A stretch of DNA of 64,000 bases from Mugil cephalus (taxonomy: Eukaryota; Chordata; Actinopteri; Mugiliformes; Mugilidae). Where the stretch lies: the NCBI RefSeq assembly GCF_022458985.1, contig NC_061772.1, positions 28,083,501 to 28,147,500 of the forward strand, written 5' to 3'. Under the pieces are notes generated by a model that was not told where the DNA came from, searched no databases, and saw nothing but the letters and a program-made list of their open reading frames with translations. Both the position numbers and the translations under genes were made by a program. This document shows, piece by piece, positions 16,601 to 31,004 of the stretch. Each line of letters begins with the position of its first letter. Within the stretch, counting starts at the first letter, position 1.

Positions 16601-19600
16601 AACCAACCAGACACAAACACCACGTTCAGATTATGCAGGTGAGACAAAGACAATAGTATTTGCGTATTAATTAATAATCAAGAGTATCTGACCTCTGACT
16701 CCAGCTCTGTCAGGTTGCTGACGACCTCCCTGCAGCTGGACACCAGGTCCTCCAGATGATCCTGCAGACACTCCAGCTCCTGGACACAAGAAGGTAACAG
16801 CTGCCATTTAAGGACTCTTTCACACCATAGACTGTATGAAAAGTGGACGTCATGACAGCTCATCTTAATGTTGATGTTGAGCTCCCCCTGCTGTTAACTT
16901 GTAAGCTCGTCAGTCTTGCTCACTCTGTAAAAACATTCTCGGTGCGTTCCATTTTACCTCAGAAGTCATCACTGGGAATGACGTCACACCTGAGTTATCG
17001 TCGTTCCAGTTACAAAGGTCTGAAAACTATATGACCACGTCCATTAAAGCTCTTGCCTTGTCCGAATACAACTCGGTGGAAACTTGGTGTGTTCAATATT
17101 TACATTTTTTTGAGTACAAATTAAAGTTTTTTAAAAATGATTGATATTAAGTAATATTATTGCTATAACATTAAATTTAAAGCTACACAAATTTTAAATG
17201 GAGCACATAATTTAAACCAACTCGTGAGATTTTTACTAGACTTATTCACAGTGATGAAATCAACAAGACCACACGAGGCAGAAATTTATGAAAATATTCA
17301 AAAGTTTTAAATGTTTATGTAGAAAAAATACAAAAAATTCAAACTCAGAAACTCAGACATTCAAATTTAAGTAAAAATGGAACGCACCATGCATCTTTTA
17401 TGCCGTTCAGGTTAATTATTGTTTAAATTTCCTGCTTAAATTTCAACAATTGCAACAGAAACCTTTGGCGAAATTCGGTTGAGTCGTACAAATGTATCTC
17501 CAAACCTACTTAGTTAACCTCACCGATCCAAAACAATCAATTCGAAAAACTGTAAAATAACACATCAAATACGTTTTTTTTTTTGTTTGTTTTTTTAAAG
17601 GTAGTTTGTATAATACTGATTTTTGTTTAAGTGTTAATTTTTCGGACAAGTTTCATTTAAGTTATTTGACGCTTATGTGCAAGTTGTGCAGAATGCTAAT
17701 GTAATGAGTATGAAGTAGTTACAGAGTCTCCAGTGTCCAGGACGTATTCACAACATTAAACATCTTTAAAAAAGCGTTTGAAATCCTACATGTGTATGAA
17801 ATTAAAAGTGTATAATTTAATAGTCTAGTGTAGTAACTTAATTCTCTCACCTGTCCAGTGTCCGTCTTCTCGCTGCACCACTTGCCGAGGTCGGTCATGC
17901 AGCGTTTCTGCAGCTCCGGGTCCAACTTCACGTCCAGCGCCCTCTGGTGGAGAATCCTCTGAACCTCCACTTTACAGTCCCGAGATAACTACAAACACAC
18001 AGACATTAAAACAACCTTAGACACATCTGTCCTGTTGATTCATGTTGGCCCCCATATGAGTCCTAACAAGCCAAAAATGATTTCTGACTCATTGCTACCT
18101 CATTATTATTATTACAATCAGTGTTTTTGGTTCTTTTTTCCATTGTGGCTGCTCGTATTTTATTACTATAGCTGTTGGTATGATATGCAATCAGCACAGA
18201 GGGGGGTTGCTTACATGCTAACACGCCCAGATCTTTAAATATGTTGCAAAGATTCCATGCATCTGGACAAAACATTATCAAGATAAAATTTAACTTCTCT
18301 TGTTGCAAAACATTTCTGAGAACACTAATTTCCAAGACAAAAAGCTGAGATTAAGATGCGAGCCGATCTGGAGCTACTGCTTAAAGGATGCATAAATTAT
18401 ACAAGACGTTATTACATAGACTAAATGAAAAGAGAGATTTGTGTTATACCGTATAATCGGATCAAATCAGGCTGTCAGCGGCCTCCTCATGGATGGGTGT
18501 AATTACCAAAAACAGGCCATTAGTGGAGCTTCATACCAGTTATTTGTCGTGAAGAGACATTGATTACATGGAAAATCAACGGAGGTCCAGCTACACTTCA
18601 TCACGTTTTAAATATGTTCATCTGGAAGATGCTTTTCTTCCAACCAACATTTAAACTACCAGATATTTATTTTCTTTTAGAACAGAGATGCAAGTGAGTG
18701 CTGACGTCCTTCCAATGGCTTCAGTTTAGTTTTAGGATCTATTTTTTACATTTATACATTTATACTTACATCTGAGTTATTATTTAAATCATCACACGGA
18801 TTTATTTTAAGTTTATTATAATGTCAGCAAGCAAAATGTCTTGACAGCTTCTTGACGGAAGCTAATCGTTGTTTGATAACCTCCATGGGTTGTCTATGAA
18901 TATTTTACCTGCTGAAGAGCATCATTTGTCTGACATTTTCACTATTTAAAAAACAAAATAGCATCAAAACTAAATCGTTTTTAGTGGTAGGTAGCAAATG
19001 TTAGCATGTCAATGTGGTTTTCACAGTTACTTTATCTGTTACCTGGTCATTAGCTAAACTGTTAGCATGCTAACAGGCTAACGCTTTGCTCCCTTCAAGT
19101 TGCAACACGTTTGATTGTGTTTTTTTGTTTGTCTTGTTTTTTTACTAATGGTAGAGATGAGTAGTTAATATATTCTAAATTAATCCAACTCACTACTGTC
19201 ATTGTATTTTACTTGTTTGTTAGCTTGCTAACGTTCAAACATTTTGCGTTACACGACGGTCGTAACGGAGCAAGTACGGTGAATAAACATTGGTATGTTA
19301 GCACGTAGGTTAACCCTTTATGGGGCGAGGAACCATATTTGGTAACTTGAGCACATGCTTCTCTCAGTGAGGTTTAGAAGCGCGTTGTTTTCATTCAGCC
19401 AATCAGAGAAGATCAAGGAAACATTCTCAGGTCCAATCAGGGTAGAACGATTCTTTAATCTTGATTTTCTCCATGAAAAAAGTATAAAAGTCTTCTTACA
19501 CTCAACAATAACGCTCCAGGGTTGAATTCCCAAGTATTTGAATGAGCACCCTTTAAATGTTAAAGCTATTAGCATGTTTAAGCCACTGTTAATATGTTAA

Positions 19601-22600
19601 TGATAATTTCCAACAACATTAAAAGCGTAATTTTAGATGTTTTTACATTAGTTTTAGTCTCGTTGTGTAATCAGTTGAAATTTAACTTTAATTTCTCCCA
19701 CAATTATTACTGGCTTCAGTTTAACCCAGCACCAAGATCAGTACAGATTGATTTAGGTCAAACACAACAGCCTCTTACCTCCTCGCCTGAATTTTCCTGT
19801 TAAATTTAAAAACATCAGCGTTACACCTGAGAGATGGAGAACACGTCAACAAATACAACCCCAACCCCATAAAGAAGAAGAAGCCGTCAAAGCTCAAGGC
19901 TATGAAACAGCTGCCTCCTGTTTCAAATGCCATCTGAAATACTGCAGTATATTTATACTGTAGATGACACAGATATTTTATTATCTATCTCTATATATAA
20001 ACTACAGGTCAAAAGTTTGGAAGCAACTTCAAGTTTCTGTTCAAAATGCCTTTCTTAAAAAAAAAAAAAAAAACAGCATGATTTATTCTTTGATGTATTT
20101 ACTTCATGATCACACTTAAATGTCAGCAAAAGAAAAGAAGAACGGCTTCGTTTTAGGATCAAGAAGATTTACAAGAGTCACAACTTCAGTGCAAAAGTAA
20201 CAAAGCAAAACAAATGACAGTTTGTGCAACGTTTTGGCCTTTGAGAGTCTGCATATAAATATCTGTTGTGGAACGAATATAATAATCATGTTTATTTTGT
20301 TGCAAAATAAACCAATGATACCATCTTTTATGTACAAATTTGATAGGATTTGATACGAGTGCATAAATAAATCAAAATAAAATAAATAAATTGTAAATGT
20401 ACATATACATATAGATACAGGGTATGGTGTTGTGCCCATTTTTTTCCTTATTATATCTGTGTTGATACAAATTTTCGTTCTGGCTTGTGTGCAGTGACAA
20501 TTAAAGTCCTTAAACGTGTCAGGTGTGTGATCGTACCCGTCGTCCCTGCTCCTCGGTGCGGTAGGCGTGGCGATAGAGGCAGGAGAAGACGGCGCCCGGC
20601 GGCATCAGCTCGCTGGTCTCGTTCCAGCCGTGGGTGTGACAGAGCCGGGCGGCGTCGCCCTGACACTTCTTATACAGGACGGGGTCCAGTCTGGGGACGG
20701 GGACGAGGACAAGGACGGGGACGAAGGAGTTCAACAAGCAGCTTCTTCATCTTTTTTAACATCTCTTTCACTTTCTAAATCCTAATTCCTAAAACAGGGT
20801 TTCTGTAGTTTGAATGAGGGAAATTTAACTTTTAGAGACTATTATGGGTTAAATTTGAGATTTCCACCAAGTATGAAAAATAAGGAATATCCAGAATTAC
20901 TTTCAAAATAACTAAATTTATTATTGTCATTCATGCCTGGGGTGGACTCCACTAATGAGGGGGGGGGATTATCACATTTTAGAGTTTTTAAGACTCGGCA
21001 GAAATCCTGCAAAAAGTTTGGAAAATCAGCCACAATGATGAGAAATTTTCAAGTTAACATCCTGAATCTGGAGTCTTCAACGTTCTTCGAACTGGTGTAG
21101 GGACCCCCTACCTACTATATGTGTTCTATATTAAACTAGTGCTGTTTATGATATTGGATTCATGTTAATATGTATTTAAAGAAATTTAAAAATGATGAGA
21201 AATAAAAATATATATATAAAAATGTCTAATCAACCAAAGATTTCGAGCCCCACCTCCACGGACCCTGTAGGGGTCGCGGACCTACACAAAACAAACTAAC
21301 CGGTGTTTTCTGAAACATCTAAAATGTAAAAGACAAAGAGAAGAATTTCTTCACATCTGAATTGAACAGACTCACTTCCAGTCTCTGGATATAAAATACT
21401 GCAGCTCCAGCAGCCGATGTTCACAGTCCTCCACCATCTTCTCTGTGTACAGATGTTCCATCAGACATGACAGGATCCTACAACAGACAGATACACCGAT
21501 CAGCCATAACATTATGACCACCTTCCTAATGGAGTGTAGGTCTCAAAAACAGTGAATTTCAAGTGTATTTTTATTGTCATTTTTTGTACGCAGAGAATAA
21601 CGAAATATTGTTTCTCTTCCCTGGTTTAACTGTTAGAACAGGCTCTGAATGAGGATGTTAATTTAGGGAGGGAGGGGGGCAGTCCATTGATCATCCTTAC
21701 AGCCTGGGGAAAGAGGTTATTCATTCTTTTTGGATCTTCTACAGATGATGCTTGCGTATCGTCTCCCTGAGGAAAGTGCGTGGTTACAGAAATTCTTTTT
21801 ATCAAAAATGACAAAAAGACTCACTGAAGTCTGGTTTCACAATCTATCTGTGGGACCTTCCTCCCACTATTTGGTGAAGAGGATAAGAGAGAATATGTTG
21901 TGAAACAGTTGAGTCTGTGTATCTGGATGATGGGAGTCTTTATGGATGCAGCTCTGCTTGAATAAATCCAACCAGCAGAGAAGTGGAGCTCCAGTTCTCT
22001 TCACCGTTCTCTTCAGCTGATATTTTTTCCCCCCCTTTTCACTGCAACTGTCAAACCAGGAGGTGAAACTGCAGAATGAGATGAGATGTGTGTGTTTGGC
22101 CGGTTTCCCTGCAAAGTGAGTGGAGCCGCTGTTGTGCTGTTTTGATGACTGCTGCGGTTCTGGAGGATGAGGTGAGGTCATCAGAAATGTGGACACCGAG
22201 GTTATTTCATTAATGGCTGCTGGCTACTGGCTGCTGCCATGAAAGAGTGTCATTGCTATAGGGGGGTGGGGGTGGGGGGTCTGGTCTGGTCTGGTCTGGT
22301 CTAGGTGGGTGCTACACGTCTAAGTAACATCCTCATGAATACATGTCAAGTACAAAAGTTTCCCACCAGAACACTGAATTATCACAAGATGGTTTAAATG
22401 TTATTTACTTCTCCTGTCAGTGGTCATAATGTTGTGGCTGATGTAGCGTCAGCAACAATACAAATTGTCTCAAGAAGGGGGGTCTTCTTCGTTTTGATAC
22501 TCTTGAACCCACACAGTCAGCCTGAACGTCTTTGAGAGCCTCGTATGTAAAGAAATAAATATTTTCTATGCTGGATGCTGGAGGTTTGTGTGTCTGTGCA

Positions 22601-25600
22601 CTCGGCTCACATCGGGTCTCCGTTGCGGATGTGTTTGCAGGCCGTCTGGATGACGGACTCGCAGGCCTCGTTGAGCGCTCGGTCGATCCGGTAGTCGGCT
22701 CCGGGGTCGGCAGACTGGATCAGAGTTTGCAGCTGCGCAACATTCAGAAAAAAACAGTTTAATCTGTGAAAACATTTTTAATATAACAGCTCCTGCTCTA
22801 AATCTTACGTTCAAGAAGGTTCTGGTACAAGTCAACTGAATTCTATAGCTTTAACATAGTGTGATTTATACAACAACAAAATAAATAAATAAAACAACTT
22901 TATTTTCTTACAGAATCAAATAACATTAAAATATCTGCAAAATAGGAGCATGTCCAGTTTCATTTTAGTCTCAGGATAAAAATCTGTTTTTAAACATGAA
23001 GAAACTGTAGAAAAAAAAATGAAATTAAATTAAAAGACAGACAACAATACAGTCATGTGTAATATTGTTAAAGGGACGTGTATAATTTAAATAGTGATTA
23101 AGAGATGTTAGGTGCAATAGCAACGAAGGAATATGTGCAAATTTTAATTAATTAATGTTTGGTAGCATGTTGTTGTATGCTGCATGCTTGTTTTTCTTTT
23201 TTGTATTTGTACGTTTTTGTTAATTTACTGAAATTGTTTTATTTTTCACCTGCCAATGGGACTCGAGATGGAAATCAGCCGCGTGGCTGTAATCTCTCAT
23301 ATTTACTTGTAAACATTTGTTAATACAAACTGGCCCGTTTTAAAAATTAATAAATCAAACGATCCAAAAAAAGGTTCCACATTTACAAGTTGATTTCCAC
23401 CAATCAATCAATCAATCAATCAGACTTTAATTGTGAAGCATTTTATACAAAAAGATAAAAATTTAAAAATTCATTATGCAGAATTAATACAACTGAAAAT
23501 AGTACCTAAACCTAAGAGCATAAAATGAGAAAAATAATCAAACTTAAGGTAATAAAAACTATAACACACTAACGACCAAGACAGTAAAAGAGATTTTAAA
23601 AAAAAACAAGATAGTTGAGATTCAATTAAAGGCCAAACTACAAAGGTAAGTTCTTGAGCTTGTCCTTTAATAATATCAACGCTCTGTGCAGCCCTCAGGT
23701 CTCCATGTTCAAAAAGGAGAAGGAAGAAGTAAATACCTCCCTGAGTGACGCACGGTAATAGAAATAGATCTGTAATAATCACAGTGATGGTGACAATGGG
23801 GCTAATGACGTCTACAAAGACGATAGTAACAGTAACTATTGTCTCTTTTTTGAACATGGAGATCAACTTTAACAAAGCACGTGGACCTTCGTTTTATTTA
23901 TCGTCTGTCTTTAAATTTATTTTTATTCACTAACATGTTAAAAATGAAAATGAATGGAGTCAAATCTTACCGCGCTCTGACAGACGCTGTCGACGGCGGC
24001 GCTTCTGTCGCCGCGGCCGATTCTCATCAGGCAGTGCAGCGTGCGGCCTTTGCGGTGGAGACCGGAGCAGTGGGCCTCGATCTCCGTCCGGCAGTGAAGC
24101 ACGATCTCCGGACTCAGGGAGAAATCCTCCATCAGCATCCGCCTGTAGTCCAGCATCTCCCCCTGACACTCGCCACTGACGGGACGACCTGCAGGAACAA
24201 GGCCAACGTTACAGACACAGCGAAGCTTTTCAGTGACTCCTGGCCAAAAGATGGAAAATCCTGTGAGGATTTCTCATCATCTGACTTTATCCACATGTAA
24301 AGTTTTGATTAATGATGCTGTAAAGCTGTTTATGCATCATGGATTCAATAAACGCTTCTTAGCAGTTGTTTCGGTTTATCACACTTAGTTTAATGCTTTG
24401 TCAAGTATCATGATTGATTTGCGGATTCAATTTGATATCAATTCATTTAGAGACATTTATTTTCCATAAAGTTTCATATTATCTCGTTCCTTCTTTGCTT
24501 TCGTGCAGCTCTTCTCTGTCGTCATACTTTTTAAATCTTCATCTTTCAGAGTTGGAGCTTCCATCATGTTCTGGATCTCCCTCACACGTGGACTCAAGTT
24601 GCATGATCTCAACATTCAAGATGTTTTATTGTCCTATGCAGTAAAAACATCAGTTTAGAAAACACAACTAAATATTTACTGTGCAAGTCTCCCTTTCTAA
24701 CAGCTGTTAATAAAATAACACATGAAGATTGTGTGTATTTGAGTATTTCATTAAGTGATATCGAATCTTTCTAATTAAGATCAATTTAAATCAGAAAAAC
24801 ATGTTTATGGGAGATGGTTTGTATTGGTATTGGTTTTGGTGAATCCCAAAAACAAAGCTGAAATGTAGAGTTTCTTTAAGACGTTTCATCCCAATAGTTT
24901 GTTTACTTGTAAAAGACTGGGAGTTGGGAAAGAAAGAGTACTGAGGTTTTATCTTATATTTATCCTGTTACTAATTATTTTTTTTTCATTCTGACAAACT
25001 GTTTTAACACATTTGACCTAAAACCAGACTTAAACCGTAAAATTCCAGTAGGAAAAAGTTTTTCACTGTGAAAACCACAAACATGTTTAACAAACCATTT
25101 TTATAACTTAGAATGCAAATCTAAAGTGTAAATTTAAAAAGCTTACGAACAAATTTAGCAAACAACAATTTGTAGCTATTTCCATAAAATGCAGGAAAAG
25201 CATCACACATTTACAAAACTATCAGGTGTAACAATAAGTAATAATACCTACAAGTCCCAAACGGCTGCAGTCTGTTCATAGACTGAATACAGCCTCACTA
25301 TTACAACTTCTCCCTCTTCCTTAGCAACTATTGACACCTCACTTCCTGATTGGTTGATTGGGATGCATTTTTCCACCAATAGAAAAGGGGCTGTAATGTT
25401 TTTACTTTTTTGTTTTAGTTTTTTTTTTTTGCTTTCAAGCACGTCTCGATCTCCAATTTAGCTTTTTAATATTTCTCTAGTTCACCAAACGCCCACCAAC
25501 ATGACGGCAATATTCAGGAACAATTGTGCTGTAAATTATTTATAATTAGTCTCGTTTTACTTGGCCTGTGAACACAATTTAAAAACTGGTGCATACTTTG

Positions 25601-28512
25601 AAGTTAGCACTTTCACTGTTCTTGTTGCCACATCGTCTTAAATTGGTCATGTGATTTGGATGCTCTGGCGATCGGAGGAAATTAATGGCACTCCAACAGT
25701 TTCAAGGGGCCACTGACGTGTTTTGAAACTTCTCTGACCGTGTTGCATTAAAGGATTTGCAGCCCTTAGCTGGTGAATACTCGCCCCGGTGCACGGCGGC
25801 CTCCAGGCACAGCAGCAGGTAGGACAGTCTGGCCTCGCGGGCTCGCGGCAGGTTCGTGTCCAGGCTGCAGCGCTGCTTCCTCAGGTCCAGCTTGCAGGCT
25901 TTAGCCAGAGAGTAACTGACCCTGTAGTCCTGTGAGATCAGCTTCTGGCGGGTGGTGAGAGCGTCACGACACTGTGGGTTGGAAGAAAATAAGAAATGGA
26001 CACTCAGAAGAGGTCAGGTTTCAAGAGCCAGTGAGAACCGTAGCTTTTAACGCTCGAGTGGTGAGATGTTCGGCTCTTTGTACCTTTTCCGACATGGCCT
26101 CTTCAAACTTGTGATTGAACAGACACTTGTAGACTTTTCCTTCTCCAGCCTGAGTCTGTGGAGAAGAAGAATAAAACAGAGAGAGAGAGAATTATATAAC
26201 TGGTTCTCCAATGTTACAAGAAGTAGTTTAGTAGCTTAGCTTTTTTTGCTTTGAAAGAAAATAACCAGACAGTAGTGACTTGTTCAACTGTCTTTACTTT
26301 ACTTTTCATTTTTCTTCACTATTACGTCCTTGCAGAAGTTTGACGCATTAGTCCTCGGTTTTAGCTTTTCTAACACAATGCTAACATGTTAGCATCATCT
26401 GCAGAAGTTATTGTTAAGATCCATTCGGCTGGTTGGCCAACAATTGTGCTTATTTGCCTTATTGTTGCACAAAGGCACTTGTGACATGGTTGTGTTGTTG
26501 GCCTGAACAATTTGAAAACAAGCAGTTATTCAGCACCTCCTTAATAATTAGCAAATATTAGCTTCTGTTGTCTCTAACAGCTGCAGCAAAAATTGTGCAT
26601 TTGACACATTTATGTGTTGGTCACTACATTTGAAACCTGCTGAATAATTAGCTTAAACAGTTTGAGCAACTAGCATTTGAAATGTTGGTGAATGTTTGCC
26701 CATCGACAAATCGAGCAAATTAATTGGTGCCACGCTTGAAATGTTTAAAATAACTTCACGGTTACTCAGACAACTATTTCAAATGATTTAATATGTTGCT
26801 ATTTTCTGGTAATAATAACAATAAACAGCGCTCTGAAAAAGTAATCTTGAAAATGAGATTTTAGGAAAAGTGCGGTTTAATAAAAGTCAATTTCCACTCC
26901 GTTTTCATGATCGTGCCGATGCTAACCTGCTCACTGATGGAAACTGACATGCCACTAAATCACTTATAAGTTTGTTGAATGTGTAAATTCCTGCAGATGG
27001 CGGTAGAGCCTCGCTTACGTTCTGACAGAACCTCTCTCGGTCGTCCCGGCAGGAGAAGTAAAGGTGGCGGTCGAGGTGAAAGTCGTCCGACGACAGCTCC
27101 GCCACCCGCAGGATGGCTTTCTGACACTCCTCTTTGATTGGACGAGCTCGGTCCTGGTGCTCCGCCTCGCTCACCAACGCCTTCTCCAGGCAGGCGATGA
27201 CTTCGCCCTGGGAGTGGACGTCCTGGGACGAGATTAATGACAACTGAGAATCAGGTGCTCACAGGTACCAGTGTCCCAACTGAACGGGTCCCACGTCTAG
27301 TGCGTGTCCCCTAAATGTAGCATAAGTCAGACTAAAACAAACACACATGTGTCCCACCTTGTGTCCCACATTGATGCTGCCGCAGTGCAGGTTGTTGATG
27401 TCCTCCTTGCATTTGTCCATGAAGCCGCAGATCAGCCGGTAGTCGCTGAAGACGATGCTGGTCATCTTGGTGATGTACTGGTTGCACTGGTACTCGCTGA
27501 CGTTGCCGCGGTGATCCACCAGGCAGGACACCAGGTAGCCCCGCCCCCGCTCCTCTTCGTTGCACTCCTTTATCTGCAGGTAGAGAATGAATGGTGAGCA
27601 CAAAAAAACCCTACGAGCGCCGCTCTGCAGGAAAGACGAAGGTCCGGCGCACTAACCTCAGCGATGGTGCTCTTGCAGACCTCCATGGCCACAGACTCGA
27701 ACTTCGGATCTGTTGTCAGGTTCAGTTTGTAGTTCCACAGGAGCTGACGGGAGAAAGGGAAACGGTAAGAATTCAGACTTCCAGTTGCTTTACAATTTCC
27801 TAAAATTTGACGAGGTGGAATTTAAAATCACCAGAAATAACGAAAAAGTGAGGCCTTCACGAAAACCTGTCCTGAAACATCATCAAACCCCAGTAAAAGG
27901 AAGTTAAATATTTAAAAGAAAGTCTGAGGGAGCGGAGAAAGATCCTGGTTGTGTTCAAACCTGGACTTGCGATCAGATTTCCCTGGACGTGAGACACAGA
28001 TTTCACATTTTTTTAGAGTTCGACCTGTACTGGGAACTGTCTCTGTCTGTGTCAGAACATCTTGACATCTGCTGCTTTAATTTTCATTATCAACCATTTT
28101 CTGCCTCTATTACTGTATATTTACTGCTATGGTCATTCATGAGGTAATGACTTAAATTGGCACCTGTACTGTAAAATATATACATACAAAGTTATTAGAC
28201 ACTTTGAAATAACAACTGTAGCACTTTTCATTTTCTAATTGAACACTCTTGCAGCTCATAATTTGAAAATGCATTTTTTAAGATAAGAGATTTTACATTA
28301 AATGTAAAATATAGACCTTGGTTGAGTTTCTCAACCAGTCACACAGAAAGAAGAAGTTGTCTCTATGACGAGTCCCCCACTTTCACGGAGGGACGATGTT
28401 AAGCAGCAGGAGAACGTTACTTGCATCCATTGTTTTCCTGTCAGAGAAGCTCCAGCTGCAGCCGCCTCAGATAACAACTAGTGACAGTCGGGCCGCCCAG
28501 AAAAAGACAAGA

Positions 28513-28593
<81 letters not shown>

Positions 28594-28767
28594 ACGTGTT
28601 AATTGCAGCTGGTGTTTTCCAGCGCTGTAATAAAGATAGTCCAAGCGGTCGATTAGCCTCTCTGCGTTTCGTAAAGATGTCAGCTGTTCGACGCCCTGAA
28701 CTCTTAACAATAAAGGTTTATCGCCCAGAAGACATTGAGACATTGAGACGAGCTTTAAGAGGCTCTC

Positions 28768-28805
<38 letters not shown>

Positions 28806-30958
28806 AATGTGGGTGTGAGAGAAGGGTGAAAGAAATACTCACATGGTTGCAGTCAGGGGCAATATCGGTTTCCTGCACAAAAAAAGACAGAAAGAAAGAA
28901 GAATCATTGGGTTAAATTCAAACATGCTGCATTTAATCTGTTTAATCCTCCAACAAGAAATACAAACAAATATGTGTTTTATTTTAGGTTCTATTTTTGG
29001 TTTAGAGTCTGTCCATTGTGAACTGTTCATGTTCTGGAAAATATCTGCTGGGCCAGTTGAAATATGCCTCATAACAACATCTGGTGATGGTGATGATGGG
29101 TCCCTGTCAATATTTAAGCCAAAGCAATGTCACTCTGAGAAAGTTAAAATTATAGAAATATTTAATAAAATTATATAAATAATTTAAATTTCCAATTTGT
29201 AAACTTCATTGCTTAGATTATAGATGAGATAAAATAGGCCCATAAATGTATTTATATTTACTTATGTGCATGTGTGTTTTACAGTGTTATTTCTCTTAAT
29301 TTCATTGATTTATTTTCTATTTATTAATTTTTCTCTGTTTATTTCAAGGATAGTTATTGAGATGGGGGGGAGGGCATATACGCATATGCTTGTACTAAAG
29401 ATAAATAAAAACTTATTACAAAAACAAAAAAAATCCTAAATATTTCTGTCCTAGAAATCCTAGAAATGTGCAAAACCTAAATGTTGCAATAAAAACGAAA
29501 TGGAAACACCTACATTTAGAAAAAACGTCTCAGATATCTAAAGCTAAAACATTTTTACGCTCTCATGAGGGTTTTTTTCAGACGTATCAATATAAAATTC
29601 TATCACAAAAGTACAATGGAAACACTTTTTTTTATAATTCTCCATCACCGAATGTGACGCAGGAGGTCACATGACCAGTTCATTTTAAATCCATCGTCCT
29701 CAAAGTGACGAGAATTTAGGAGAATACAGCTCATTCACAAAACACCTTTCAATGGAAACTATTTTATTCAGATACATGTAGATTTTTTAAAAAGTTTCTC
29801 CAAATTTAATTGCTCTTAGAAATGATGTAAAAAATATTTAATTCTTTAAAGAAACTGGAGAATAGAAGTTCCTTAAAATGATGAAATCTTCTTAAGTTGT
29901 ATACTGAATTTATTTTTGATTCATTTACTTTGTATTTCTATATTTTTGTTTGTTTGTTTGTTCTTTCAGTGGAAACATGTGCAAAGCTCAATTGTACTTT
30001 ATCAAAATTTTAGAAATATCGCTTTTATTTTGAAAAGAAAAAAAAACTGTAATGGAAACACAGCTAGAGTCTAGATTCCCCCTTTAGTTCGCTTCAAAAG
30101 AATAAGATCCAACAGCTGCGATTCAGCAGCGTATGAAGAACACTGCACCAACACCAAAGCTCTGACCAAAGTAAAGTTTCTCTCCAAACAGCAGCAGTTT
30201 AATTTGAACAAAGCCCCAGAAGCTGTTCACAGACTCCCCCACAACATCCTCGACAATCAGAGGAAACAGGGCAGCATCACTCTGCAGCATAAATACATGA
30301 AAGCGCTTCGTAATAACACTCCTCCGCCCACGGGAACAGAGACGGAATAAAAGGAAAAAAAAAAAAGTCGTCTTCTGACTTTCAGTTCTCATTTCCACCA
30401 AATGTTTCAGAGACAGAGGAACGAGTGTAATTAGGATTCAGACACTCAGTGGAATCCAAGATGAAAATGAACAATTAGTAAAACTACGAGCTGTTAATTA
30501 AACTGTTCTGTTCACATCAAAGGCTTCTGGAATGAGACCCAATTAATCAACGAGATCAAACTGAAGTGGTAAAAGAGGATAATTGTGTCTGGTTTAAAGG
30601 GACGGAGCGACAAATCTCTGGGCTAATACGCTGCTTTCAAAACCAAATGTACATTCCCTCCTTTTAATCTGAGGATAAAAGCCATTCACATAGTTAAATG
30701 TAATGTTTTATTATGTGCAGATCATATTACATTATGTATTTTTAATTAATTGACATTATTTAGTAGAAATCAGCTTTCACTTCTACTTTTGTGTTGTTGT
30801 TTTTTTGTTGAAAATAAAAAAAAGATAAAAAGATCAATAAAAACTAAAATCAATAAGAGAAGAAAACATTCATGGGGTTTATACTTTTTATAGACACTGT
30901 AGCAACTTGTTGGATGGAAGAGCCAGACCGTGCTATTAGCAACTAATGCTGCCTTAAC

Positions 30959-31004
<46 letters not shown>

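Noticed and set aside
19998-20440. Possible Tc1 terminus (ACAGGTCAAAAGTTTGGAAGC)
   Set aside because: Only one end resembles the Tc1 inverted repeat, and no matching right end or transposase is visible.
28441-28829. Cys-Val and Thr-His repeat open frames
   Set aside because: Both strands of the (TG)n microsatellite. The minus frame only includes the true glg1 exon 2 at its start.
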